DNA from: Treponema sp.
GTDB lineage: Bacteria; Spirochaetota; Spirochaetia; Treponematales; Treponemataceae
Assembly (NCBI GenBank): GCA_022510865.1
Contig: JAFLSQ010000015.1
Coordinates: 1-51,386, forward strand
Length of the DNA: 51,386 nucleotides
Reading direction: 5' to 3'
This document shows, piece by piece, positions 7,423 to 14,884 of the stretch. Numbering within the stretch: the first letter of the stretch is position 1; the number at the start of each line of letters is the position of its first letter. A program made the position numbers and the translations under genes. Under the pieces are notes generated by a model. That model saw only the letters and a list, made by a program, of their open reading frames with translations. It did no database searches and was not told the DNA's origin.

Positions 7423-7463
7423 TTTTCCACAGTTCCCACATAGTTATCCACATTTGTGGAAAA
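7423..7463. other. DnaA-box cluster inside the parS region
   Basis: TTTTCCACA (7423-7431), a weaker GTTCCCACA (7432-7440), a perfect TTATCCACA (7444-7452) and TTTTCCACA on the minus strand (7463-7455) lie within 41 bp. Possible roles are an auxiliary DnaA-binding part of a split origin or a DnaA-titration site. Confidence 0.65.
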
Positions 7464-7593
7464 ATTCTATCTGGCAATATTCCTCACCACGTAAACGCAC
7501 GACATCACGAAACATCTAATAAACCAACAAAAGCACAATGCACACTAAGAAACAATCTTCCACAAATCACATTCGCTGTTCACGCGCATTTAT

Positions 7594-7607
7594 GTTTCAC
7601 ATGAAAC
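7594..7607. promoter_or_regulatory. parS-like site 4
   Basis: Same 14-mer in the 16-bp form TGTTTCACATGAAACA, 196 bp from site 3 and just beyond the gyrA terminator. Confidence 0.87.
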
Positions 7608-7614
7608 ATAAAAC

Positions 7615-7644
7615 AAAAGGCTGACCGGAAATCCAGTCAGCCTT
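7615..7644 (-). terminator. Terminator of gyrA
   Basis: AAGGCTGAC (7617-7625) and GTCAGCCTT (7636-7644) form a perfect 9-bp stem with a 10-nt loop. On the minus strand the stem is followed by TTTTGTTTT. It lies about 125 nt beyond the gyrA stop. Confidence 0.75.
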
Positions 7645-7768
7645 GCCTGATGTGTGTTTGCACCCTAAACTAAAAATATAGTTTTGCCCTCATGTATTAT
7701 TATCAATCAATTCAATTTGTTTGTCAACACAAAGAATCAGAAAATTTAACTACCTAACGATAGTTATC

Positions 7769-10285
7769 TTATTCCTCGTCGTCCTTGTCCTGCACTTTAT
7801 CAAGTCCGACAAGATAATCCGGCTCGGTGATTCTCACAACATTCACGCCGGACGCTCCGCTGCCCTGCTCTTTTATGTCGCTGGCTTTCACGCGCAGAGT
7901 TTTTCCCTGACTTGTCATGCAGACAATCTCGTCCTCCTCGCGGACGTTGAGCGCACCGATAATCTCGCCTTTGCCGTCAGTGTTTCCGAACACTTTCTGC
8001 CCGCCAGTCCCGCGCCCATGCACGGAGTACAAGTCAAAAGAAATCCGCTTGCCAACACCGCGCTCCGTCATCAAAATCATGCTCGCATCCGGCTCGACTT
8101 TCACGGCCGCCGCAACCTCGTCGCCCTCAGAAAGTTTCATTCCTTTTATGCCGCAGCTTGCGCGTCCCATTGAGCGCACGGAATCTTCGGTGATTCGCAG
8201 GCCTTTTCCGCGGCGGGAAATCAGCATGACCTCAGAGTGGCCGGTCGTTGGAATCGCGCTGATGAGTTTGTCGCCGTCGTTCAGTTTGATTCCGATAATC
8301 CCTTTTGTCCTTGCGTTCGCGAATTCCGTTGAGCGCACTTTTTTCACGATGCCTTTCGCGGTGGTCATAAACAGGAACAAATCATCAGAGAATTCTTTGA
8401 GCGAGACAATCGTCGTAATCTCCTCGTCCGCAGTGACTTGGAGCAGACCTTTGATGTTCGCGCCGCGGCTCGTTTTCTCAGCGACAGGAATCTCATGGAT
8501 GCGCATCCAGTACGCGCGTCCGGTGTTAGTTATGAATAACAAATGCTCTTTCGTAGACCCGATGAAAAGCTGGTTGATGTAATCGTTCTCCAGAAGCGCG
8601 GTGCTGTTGCTGCCGGTGCCGCCCCTGCCCTGCTTCCTGTATTTTGAGACGGAAACGCGCTTGATATAACCAAGCCGGGAAATCATCACGACCATGTCCT
8701 CGTCTTTAATCATATCCTCAACGTTGATTGCCTCAACCTCGTCCGCAATGATGTCAGTGCGACGCGCATCGCCGTATTTTTCCGCAAGATTCCGGGTCTC
8801 GTCTTTTATCAGTCCAAGAATTTTATTGTGATCCGCAAGAAGCCCCTCAAGATAGTCAATCAGGGATTGAAGCTCCTTAATCTCTTTCTGCAAGTCCTCA
8901 ATCTGCAAGTGAGTGAGCCGCTTGAGCTGCATATCAACGATTGCCTGCGACTGCTCGTCATCAAACCCGAACCGCTGCTCCAGGCGCAGTTTGGCCTGCT
9001 CAGTGGTGTCGCTTCCGCGGATGATTTTGATAACCTCGTCAATGTTGTTGATTGCCGTAATCAGCGCGCTCAGAATGTGCATTCTGTGACGTGCGACTTT
9101 TAAATCATAAATCGTGCGGCGGGTAATCACCTCATCGCGGTGCGCCACAAAATGCTGGATAAGCTGCTTTAAAGTCAGAACCTCGGGCTTAAGGAAAGTC
9201 GGCGCGAGCGTGAGCATTCCCGGCTCATTGTAGCGTGGCGTGCCGTCTTTTTCCTGCGGAACAAGCGCGAGATTTATCACCGCAAAATTCGACTGCAACT
9301 CGGTTTTGGCGAACAGCTGGTTCAGGACAAGTTTTGTAATCGCGCCTTTTTTCAAGTCCACCACGATGCGCATTCCGGTACGGTCGGACGACTCGTCATT
9401 CGCGTTCGTCACGCCGTCAATCTGTTTGTCACGGACAAGCTCCTTAATCCTGCGGATTATGTTCGTTGTGTTCACGCCGTAAGGCACTTCCGTAAAAACG
9501 ATGGACTCGCGGCCGTGCTTGTCTGTCTCAATCGTGAATTTTGAGCGGATTACGATTTTCCCGCGTCCCGTGGAATACGCCTTTTTGATTCCGCTGGTTC
9601 CGTAAATAATTCCGCCGGTCGGGAAATCAGGTCCTTTGATGTGCTTCATCAGGCCATCAACAGAAATGTCGTTGTCATCGATATACGCGCAGATTGCGTC
9701 GGCAACCTCGCGCAGATTGTGGGACGGCATATTCGTCGCCATTCCAACCGCAATTCCGGTCGTGCCGTTGCAAAGAAGAAACGGAAATTTTGACGGAAGA
9801 ACCGAAGGCTCGTCGCAAGTGTCATCAAAGTTACGGACCATATCCACCGTGTTCTTGCTGATGTCGCCGGTCATCTCCTCCGTGATTTTCGACATCTTTG
9901 CCTCGGTGTAACGGTATGCGGCCTGAGGGTCGCCTGCAATCGTTCCGAAATTTCCCTGCGGAGTCACCGTCGTGTAACGCTGCGCAAAATCCTGACCAAG
10001 GCGCACAAGCGCGTCATAAACAGAAATATCTCCATGCGGATGATAATGACCCAGAACTTCGCCGACAATCGTCGCGCACTTTTTCGTTTTTCCACCGCTC
10101 GCAAGATGAAGCGTGTCCATCGCGTACATAATCCTGCGGTGAACCGGCTTAAGCCCGTCGCGCACATCCGGAAGAGCGCGCTGCACAATCACCGACATCG
10201 AATAGTCGATGAACGCCTGCTTCACCTCGTCTTCAATTGGGATTTTTATAAGCGACCCGCCCTCTGCGGTTTTGATTTCTTCCAT
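7769..10285 (-). CDS. gyrA: DNA gyrase subunit A
   Basis: This 838-residue cleavage subunit acts with GyrB to supercoil DNA. Visible are the winged-helix region ending in GDPQAAYRYTEAKM (catalytic Tyr near residue 126), the HPHGDISVYDALV segment (about 82-94), and C-terminal beta-pinwheel repeats such as GYIKRVSV, GRAYWMRI and GIVKKVRS. A GyrA-box-like KQGRGGTG opens the pinwheel. The start at 10285 is chosen because GCAGGAAAAC lies just upstream; a TTG five codons earlier would include that ribosome site. At the position of E. coli Ser83 the residue is isoleucine (GDISVYD). It reads leftward, away from dnaA, with its own extended -10 promoter and two CTAACG palindromes upstream. Confidence 0.97.
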   Translation of the reverse strand: MEEIKTAEGGSLIKIPIEDEVKQAFIDYSMSVIVQRALPDVRDGLKPVHRRIMYAMDTLHLASGGKTKKCATIVGEVLGHYHPHGDISVYDALVRLGQDFAQRYTTVTPQGNFGTIAGDPQAAYRYTEAKMSKITEEMTGDISKNTVDMVRNFDDTCDEPSVLPSKFPFLLCNGTTGIAVGMATNMPSHNLREVADAICAYIDDNDISVDGLMKHIKGPDFPTGGIIYGTSGIKKAYSTGRGKIVIRSKFTIETDKHGRESIVFTEVPYGVNTTNIIRRIKELVRDKQIDGVTNANDESSDRTGMRIVVDLKKGAITKLVLNQLFAKTELQSNFAVINLALVPQEKDGTPRYNEPGMLTLAPTFLKPEVLTLKQLIQHFVAHRDEVITRRTIYDLKVARHRMHILSALITAINNIDEVIKIIRGSDTTEQAKLRLEQRFGFDDEQSQAIVDMQLKRLTHLQIEDLQKEIKELQSLIDYLEGLLADHNKILGLIKDETRNLAEKYGDARRTDIIADEVEAINVEDMIKDEDMVVMISRLGYIKRVSVSKYRKQGRGGTGSNSTALLENDYINQLFIGSTKEHLLFITNTGRAYWMRIHEIPVAEKTSRGANIKGLLQVTADEEITTIVSLKEFSDDLFLFMTTAKGIVKKVRSTEFANARTKGIIGIKLNDGDKLISAIPTTGHSEVMLISRRGKGLRITEDSVRSMGRASCGIKGMKLSEGDEVAAAVKVEPDASMILMTERGVGKRISFDLYSVHGRGTGGQKVFGNTDGKGEIIGALNVREEDEIVCMTSQGKTLRVKASDIKEQGSGASGVNVVRITEPDYLVGLDKVQDKDDEE

Positions 10286-10317
10286 TTTGTTTTCCTGCAA
10301 TTCAATATGAATATTAC

Positions 10318-10323
10318 ATTATA
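10318..10323 (-). promoter_or_regulatory. gyrA promoter (extended -10)
   Basis: On the minus strand TGTTATAAT gives an extended -10 with TATAAT at 10323-10318. The -35 is poor (TAGAAA at 17 nt). Start would be near 10311, 26 nt before the start codon. Confidence 0.55.
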
Positions 10324-10358
10324 ACAGATTTCACAATGATTTTCTAGCGTCTGCAAAA

Positions 10359-10372
10359 CTAACGAGCGATAG
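10359..10372. promoter_or_regulatory. CTAACG palindrome upstream of gyrA, copy 1
   Basis: CTAACGAGCGATAG, one base away from palindromic symmetry in the right arm. It is centred about 54 nt upstream of the predicted gyrA start. Confidence 0.45.
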
Positions 10373-10433
10373 TCTGACATCAAATAAAAAATTCAAAATC
10401 CCCGGACGATTCTGATGACTTGTACGTGATTGC

Positions 10434-10447
10434 CTAACGAACGTTAG
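10434..10447. promoter_or_regulatory. CTAACG palindrome upstream of gyrA, copy 2 (perfect)
   Basis: CTAACGAACGTTAG has perfect 6-bp arms around a 2-bp centre. It lies between the gyrA promoter and the 3' end of the next gene, where nothing else is encoded. Confidence 0.5.
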
Positions 10448-10525
10448 TAAGCTAATCAAAGTATCGTTTAGGTTTGCTGAAATTTTCTGCCTGGCATTCA
10501 ATATGATTTCACGGACGCAATCTTA

Positions 10526-11107
10526 CTAAAGCCTGCTTCTTTGAATACGCGGACGGTTGAACCGCTGAATCAGAATGAACGGAACATTTGCCAGCGCGAA
10601 AATCGTGCAGAGAACGGCCAGCAATGCAAAATGCCCGAATTGTTTTCCCAAAAGAATCGGCAGGAAGCTCAGGGCAAAAATCAGTTCGTGCACAACCTCC
10701 GACTGGGTCATGTTAATCATCACGCGCTCTTTTGAGATGCCCGGCGCGAACAGTTTTTTTGAGTAAGTGAAAATGCCCGCCTTCCATTTTTTCAAGCGGA
10801 TTGCTTTGCAGAGATTTTTTTCCCAATTCCGCTGACGAAACCACCACGAATCGTAATAATTGCTTTTGCGCGTCGCAAGAAATGTAATGAGCGCGGCGAA
10901 CGGCGGCGTAATATGAAAAATTACCAATTCAGATGCGACAAAAACTGAGAAAAAATACTGCCAGAAAAACTCTCCCGGATTTTCCCGATACCGCGGACGG
11001 AAGAAAAAAGTCAGCGCAACGCTCAAAATCAAGGCAGCAAGAAGGATGAACGGCGTGAGGTTCGGGCGAGATGCGGGATTTTTTGTCGGCAAATCATTAT
11101 TTTTCAA
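10526..11107 (-). CDS. Membrane protein, CrtO-like acyltransferase family (tentative)
   Basis: This 193-residue protein has about four hydrophobic helices (residues 17-36, 48-75, 136-158, 160-178). Between them lies WWFRQRNWEKNLCKAIRLK followed by KWKAG. A WE...L...KKWK pattern together with a later E..H in QSEVVHELIF resembles small membrane acyltransferases of the glycosyl-diaponeurosporenoate (CrtO) type. No carotenoid genes are nearby, so the substrate is open. The start is a TTG with a weak GAGAG site. It sits between gyrB and gyrA on the same strand and may be cotranscribed with gyrB (45-nt gap). Confidence 0.5.
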   Translation of the reverse strand: MKNNDLPTKNPASRPNLTPFILLAALILSVALTFFFRPRYRENPGEFFWQYFFSVFVASELVIFHITPPFAALITFLATRKSNYYDSWWFRQRNWEKNLCKAIRLKKWKAGIFTYSKKLFAPGISKERVMINMTQSEVVHELIFALSFLPILLGKQFGHFALLAVLCTIFALANVPFILIQRFNRPRIQRSRL

Positions 11108-11152
11108 GATTTCGTCTCTCGGAAGATTAGGTCAGGCAATCACAATTAAAAA

Positions 11153-13075
11153 TCAAATATCAAGATTGGCGTAGCTTGAATTCTCCTCGATGAAGCGGCG
11201 GCGCGGCTCGACTTCCTCGCCCATGCACACGCTGAAAATTCTGTCGGCTTCCATAGCATCGGGGATTGTGACCACGCGCATCTTGCGGTGAGCGGGATCC
11301 ATCGTCGTCTCCCAAAGCTGTTTGCCGTCCATCTCGCCAAGTCCTTTGTAACGCTGGACATCGGCTTTATCACGCTGATTGCCCAACGCCTCCAGAGCGG
11401 CGTCACGCTCAGCGTCGCTGTAGCAGTAGACCGGCTCTTTTTTTCCAAGCTGAACGCGGAACAGCGGCGGCATGGCAAGGTACACGTAGCCGTTCTCAAT
11501 CAGTTTGGGCATATAGCGGAAGAAAAACGTAAGCAGAAGCGTGCGGATGTGCGAGCCGTCAACGTCCGCATCCGCCATGATTATAATCTTGTGATAGCGC
11601 AGCTTGTCGATGTTGAAATCTTTGCCGAATCCCGCACCCAAAGACGCGATGACCGGCTCAAGTTTGTCGTTGTTCATCACTTTTTCGGGGCGCACTTTCT
11701 CCACGTTGAGCATTTTTCCCCAGAGCGGCAGGATTGCCTGCGTTTTCGGGTCGCGGCCTTTTTTCGCGGAACCGCCGGCGGAATCGCCCTCAACGATGTA
11801 AACCTCGCAAAGCTCCGGGTTTTTCATCGAGCAGTCAGAAAGTTTTTCCGGCAGTCCGAAACCATCGCTCATATTTTTTTTACGCATATTGTCTTTTGCT
11901 TTTCGCGCCGCAATCCTTGCCTTTGCCTCGTCAATCGCTTTTTTAAGGATTGCTTCGAGCACCGCGGGATTCTGCTCAAAATAAATCGTGAGGTTCTCTT
12001 TCACAATCTGGTCAACAATCGTGCGCACCTCGGTGTTGCCGAGCTTCTCCTTTGTCTGACCCTCAAATTCCGGCTCGGGCACTTTCATTGAAATAACGGC
12101 GGTAAGTCCGGAGCTCAAATCCTCATAAGTGAGCTTCTCGTCTTTGTCAAGATTTTTTTTCAGTTTCTCGTTGGACTCAAAAAATTTGTTCAGAACAAAG
12201 CGGATTGCGCTGCGGAATCCTTCAAGATGCGTTCCGCCGTCACGAGTGTTGATGTCATTCACAAAAGTTCGCACGTTCTCCGAATACGAAGAATTGTAAT
12301 GCATGGAAATTTCTGTGATAACGTTGTCGCGCTCCTCTTTGATATAAATCGGCTCGGACGGCACAACCGATTTTCCTTCGTCAATTTCTTTCACAAACTC
12401 ATTTATGCCGCCTTCAAACCTGAGAATCTCCTCTTTCGGATTTTCAAGCCGCTCATCGCGGAAAATGATTGTAACGCCGCTGTTCAGAAAAGCAAGTTCG
12501 CGCAGGCGGTCGCGCAGGACATCAAAATCATAAGTCGTGGTCTCTGTGAAAATCGTCTTGTCTGCTTTCCAACGGATTGAAGTGCCGTGCTCTTCCCCGC
12601 AGCTGCCGATTATCTCAACTTTTGTTTTTGGAACACCGCGCTCATACTTCTGCTGATAAATGTTTCCGTTAAGCCGGACAGTCGCCTCCATCCAGTCAGA
12701 GAGGGCGTTCACGCATGATACACCGACCCCGTGCAGACCTCCAGAGACTTTATAAGAACTTTTGTCGAATTTTCCGCCCGCATGAAGCCGCGTCAGAACA
12801 AGTTCCAGCGCACTGATTTTTTCTGTCGGATGAATGTCAACCGGAATTCCGCGGCCGTTGTCCACAACGCGCACAACGTCATCACGCTCAAGAGCGACAG
12901 TGATAGTATCGCAGAAGCCGGCCATCGCCTCATCAATTGAATTGTCAACTGTCTCGTAAACAAGATGATGAAGCCCGCGTGGACCTGTGGAGCCGATATA
13001 CATTCCCGGACGCTTTCGAACAGCCTCCAGTCCTTTTAAAACCTGAATATTACTTGCACCATAATCTGCCGACAT
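11153..13075 (-). CDS. gyrB: DNA gyrase subunit B
   Basis: This 640-residue ATPase subunit shows GHKL motifs ETVDNSIDEAMAG and VVDNGRGIPVDIHPTEK, then GGLHGVGVSCVNALSD. The TOPRIM domain has VEGDSAGGSAKKGRDP and IIMADADVDGSHIRTLLL, and the C-terminal tail has VQRYKGLGEMDGKQLWETTM. The start at 13075 (MSADYGASNIQ) follows AAAAAGGAAAAAAA. An upstream ATG at 13099 lies within the -10 box and is excluded. It is divergent from dnaA. Length and domain order are normal. Confidence 0.97.
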   Translation of the reverse strand: MSADYGASNIQVLKGLEAVRKRPGMYIGSTGPRGLHHLVYETVDNSIDEAMAGFCDTITVALERDDVVRVVDNGRGIPVDIHPTEKISALELVLTRLHAGGKFDKSSYKVSGGLHGVGVSCVNALSDWMEATVRLNGNIYQQKYERGVPKTKVEIIGSCGEEHGTSIRWKADKTIFTETTTYDFDVLRDRLRELAFLNSGVTIIFRDERLENPKEEILRFEGGINEFVKEIDEGKSVVPSEPIYIKEERDNVITEISMHYNSSYSENVRTFVNDINTRDGGTHLEGFRSAIRFVLNKFFESNEKLKKNLDKDEKLTYEDLSSGLTAVISMKVPEPEFEGQTKEKLGNTEVRTIVDQIVKENLTIYFEQNPAVLEAILKKAIDEAKARIAARKAKDNMRKKNMSDGFGLPEKLSDCSMKNPELCEVYIVEGDSAGGSAKKGRDPKTQAILPLWGKMLNVEKVRPEKVMNNDKLEPVIASLGAGFGKDFNIDKLRYHKIIIMADADVDGSHIRTLLLTFFFRYMPKLIENGYVYLAMPPLFRVQLGKKEPVYCYSDAERDAALEALGNQRDKADVQRYKGLGEMDGKQLWETTMDPAHRKMRVVTIPDAMEADRIFSVCMGEEVEPRRRFIEENSSYANLDI

Positions 13076-13097
13076 TTTTTTTCCTTTTTGAACTTTC

Positions 13098-13126
13098 ATT
13101 CTACCCTAAAAACGATTTAAATTCAA
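13098..13126 (-). promoter_or_regulatory. gyrB promoter
   Basis: On the minus strand TTGAAT (13126-13121) and TAGAAT (13103-13098) are 17 nt apart. Start near 13091 gives a 16-nt leader carrying the AAAAAGG ribosome site. A degenerate CTAACG-type motif (CTACCATACGTTAG, 13139-13152) lies just upstream, between gyrB and dnaA. Confidence 0.7.
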
Positions 13127-13186
13127 TGATTCTCAAGACTACCATACGTTAGTTTTATATTTTTTGATTTTCCCTATATTTTACAC

Positions 13187-13215
13187 TTGAAGAAAATGAC
13201 ATTCTTTATGATAAT
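13187..13215 (+). promoter_or_regulatory. dnaA promoter (leaderless)
   Basis: TTGAAG (13187-13192) and GATAAT (13210-13215) are 17 nt apart. The -10 ends 6 nt before the ATG at 13222, so the mRNA would begin at the start codon. The AGAGGA before the ATG is only 0-2 nt away, too close to act as a normal ribosome site. Confidence 0.55.
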
Positions 13216-13221
13216 AGAGGA

Positions 13222-14661
13222 ATGGCTGAGAAGATGTATGAAGAGGCTTGGAAATATACGATGAAAGTCATACATGACGAGTATAAATCCGGCGGAAAAG
13301 AGGATGAATTCACGCTGTGGTTCAATATGAATTATGTTGAGGACACAATCGACACAATCACCGTATCTTTTCCATCAGAATTTTTTCTGACTTTCATACA
13401 GGAGCACGGCTACATCGATGTTGTGAGAAATAAAATCCGTGAAGTGACCGGCCAGCCGAATCTTAATCTTAAATGCATCGTGAATGAGAGCAGCGAGTCC
13501 GCAAAAGCAAGTCCAGCTGCAATTTTTGACGAGAAGCCGGAAAAAAATCAGGAGAAAAAAGAGGATGGGAAATCCGCAGATTCGGCTCAAAATGATTTTA
13601 AAAACGCGGACAAGAAAAATCATCCGATGTTAAAAGACGAATTCACTTTTGAGACTTTCATTCCCGGCGAGAACAGCAACTACGCCTATTCAGCCGCGAT
13701 TGAGGTCGCAAAAAATCCGGGGAAGAAATTCAATCCGATTCTTTTTTACGGAAGCTCGGGGCTTGGAAAAACGCACCTGATGCAGTCAATCGGAAATTAT
13801 CTTTATGATAAAAACAGCAAGCTGAAAATCTGTTATGTTTCCGCGGAGAATTTTGGAAACGATTTCACGTCATCTCTCGCGTCCAAAAAAACGAACGAAT
13901 TCAAAAACAAGTACAGAAATCTTGATGTGCTTCTGCTTGATGACATTCATTTTTTGCAGGGCAAAGAGGGAATGCAGAGCGAGCTTTTCTACACATTCGA
14001 GGCTCTTTATCAGAAAAACGCGCAGATGGTTTTTACCTGCGACCGCCCGATAAAAGAAATCAAGAATATGACTGACAGACTTGTGAGCCGTCTTTCGCAC
14101 GGGCTTTGCATAGATTTGAAGCCGCCGAATTTTGAGACGCGCACCGCAATCCTTCAGAAAAAGTTGCAGACTCTTGGAAAAACTCTGGACAGCAAGATAA
14201 TCGAATATGTTGCGAAAAACGTGGAGACAAACGTCCGGGATTTGGAATCCGCATTGCAGAACATTCTTGGTTACGCCGAGCTGATTGGTCACGAGCCGAA
14301 CATCGAGAACGTTAAAAATCTTCTGCGCGATTTACTGCCCTCATCTTACGCCGAGAATATCTCGCTTGACATAATCAAAAAAGTGATTGCGGACAATTAT
14401 CAGATTTCTGTTGCGGATCTCACTGGAAAAAAGCGTGATAAAAAATTCGTGATTCCGCGGCAGATTGCAATCTACATTGCCAGGGAAATCACAGAAATAT
14501 CTTTTATGGAGCTTGGACGCGAGATGGGCGGAAAAGACCATTCCACAATAATGCACTCGTACAACACAATTTCTGACAAAATAAAGTTTGATCCGTCACT
14601 GGAATCAAAAATCCAGCTTTTTATACGCGAGATAAAGGAATATAAAAATGTGAACAAGTAG
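13222..14661 (+). CDS. dnaA: Chromosomal replication initiator DnaA
   Basis: This 479-residue initiator binds DnaA boxes and opens oriC. The N-terminal domain I runs about 1-90, with a variable, charged linker rich in E and K (about 95-135). The AAA+ core has Walker A GSSGLGKTHLM (about 177-187), Walker B LLLDDIHFLQG (about 236-246) and sensor-1 MVFTCDRP. The C-terminal HTH carries MGGKDHSTIMHSYN (about 435), the DnaA-box signature. The N-terminus MAEKMYEEAWKYTMKVIHDE is treponeme-like. An ATG at 13234 is an alternative start. The gene is probably leaderless. Confidence 0.96.
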   Translation: MAEKMYEEAWKYTMKVIHDEYKSGGKEDEFTLWFNMNYVEDTIDTITVSFPSEFFLTFIQEHGYIDVVRNKIREVTGQPNLNLKCIVNESSESAKASPAAIFDEKPEKNQEKKEDGKSADSAQNDFKNADKKNHPMLKDEFTFETFIPGENSNYAYSAAIEVAKNPGKKFNPILFYGSSGLGKTHLMQSIGNYLYDKNSKLKICYVSAENFGNDFTSSLASKKTNEFKNKYRNLDVLLLDDIHFLQGKEGMQSELFYTFEALYQKNAQMVFTCDRPIKEIKNMTDRLVSRLSHGLCIDLKPPNFETRTAILQKKLQTLGKTLDSKIIEYVAKNVETNVRDLESALQNILGYAELIGHEPNIENVKNLLRDLLPSSYAENISLDIIKKVIADNYQISVADLTGKKRDKKFVIPRQIAIYIAREITEISFMELGREMGGKDHSTIMHSYNTISDKIKFDPSLESKIQLFIREIKEYKNVNK

Positions 14662-14670
14662 AATATTTTT

Positions 14671-14850
14671 TGTGGATAAATACACAATTATTGAGTAAAA
14701 TGTGGAAATGTGGAGAAGAAGTGAAAAAAGACAGTCAAGTTATTAACAACATAAACTGTTATAATGCAAGAAAATAAAATGCTTATTCACAGAATTCACA
14801 TCGCTTATTACTAATACTATTAAATTTATAAATTTAATAAATTTAAGGAT
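14671..14850. other. Candidate chromosomal origin (oriC) in the dnaA-dnaN spacer
   Basis: DnaA boxes: perfect TTATCCACA on the minus strand (14679-14671), TGTGGAAAT (14701-14709), TGTGGAGAA (14709-14717) and TTATTCACA on the plus strand (14783-14791, fits TTATNCACA), followed by GAATTCACA. After a short TCGC block comes TTATTACTAATACTATT (14805-14821); the other strand reads 3'-AAT-AAT-GAT-TAT-GAT-5', a DnaA-trio-like array. A tract made almost only of A and T (14819-14846) follows as the likely unwinding element. This box, GC, trio, AT-rich order is the basal origin layout known from other bacteria. Confidence 0.75.
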
Positions 14851-14884
14851 AAGTGGATTTTGTGACTAAAAATGGGAGATAAAA

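Larger units (their letters stand above)
6978..7768. other. 790-bp gene-free segregation/origin region
   Basis: No convincing gene lies here. It holds four parS-like sites, a DnaA-box cluster (7423-7463), a gyrA terminator (7615-7644), copies or half-copies of the CTAACG motif (7042-7055, 7122-7127, 7754-7763) and otherwise AT-rich sequence. The one open frame of note (7190-7408) contains three parS sites, has no ribosome site and reads like random sequence. Confidence 0.7.

Noticed and set aside
7183..7607. The four repeated 14-mers as a CRISPR array
   Set aside because: The repeats are too short, spacers vary from 74 to 182 bp and no cas genes are near. parS explains them better.
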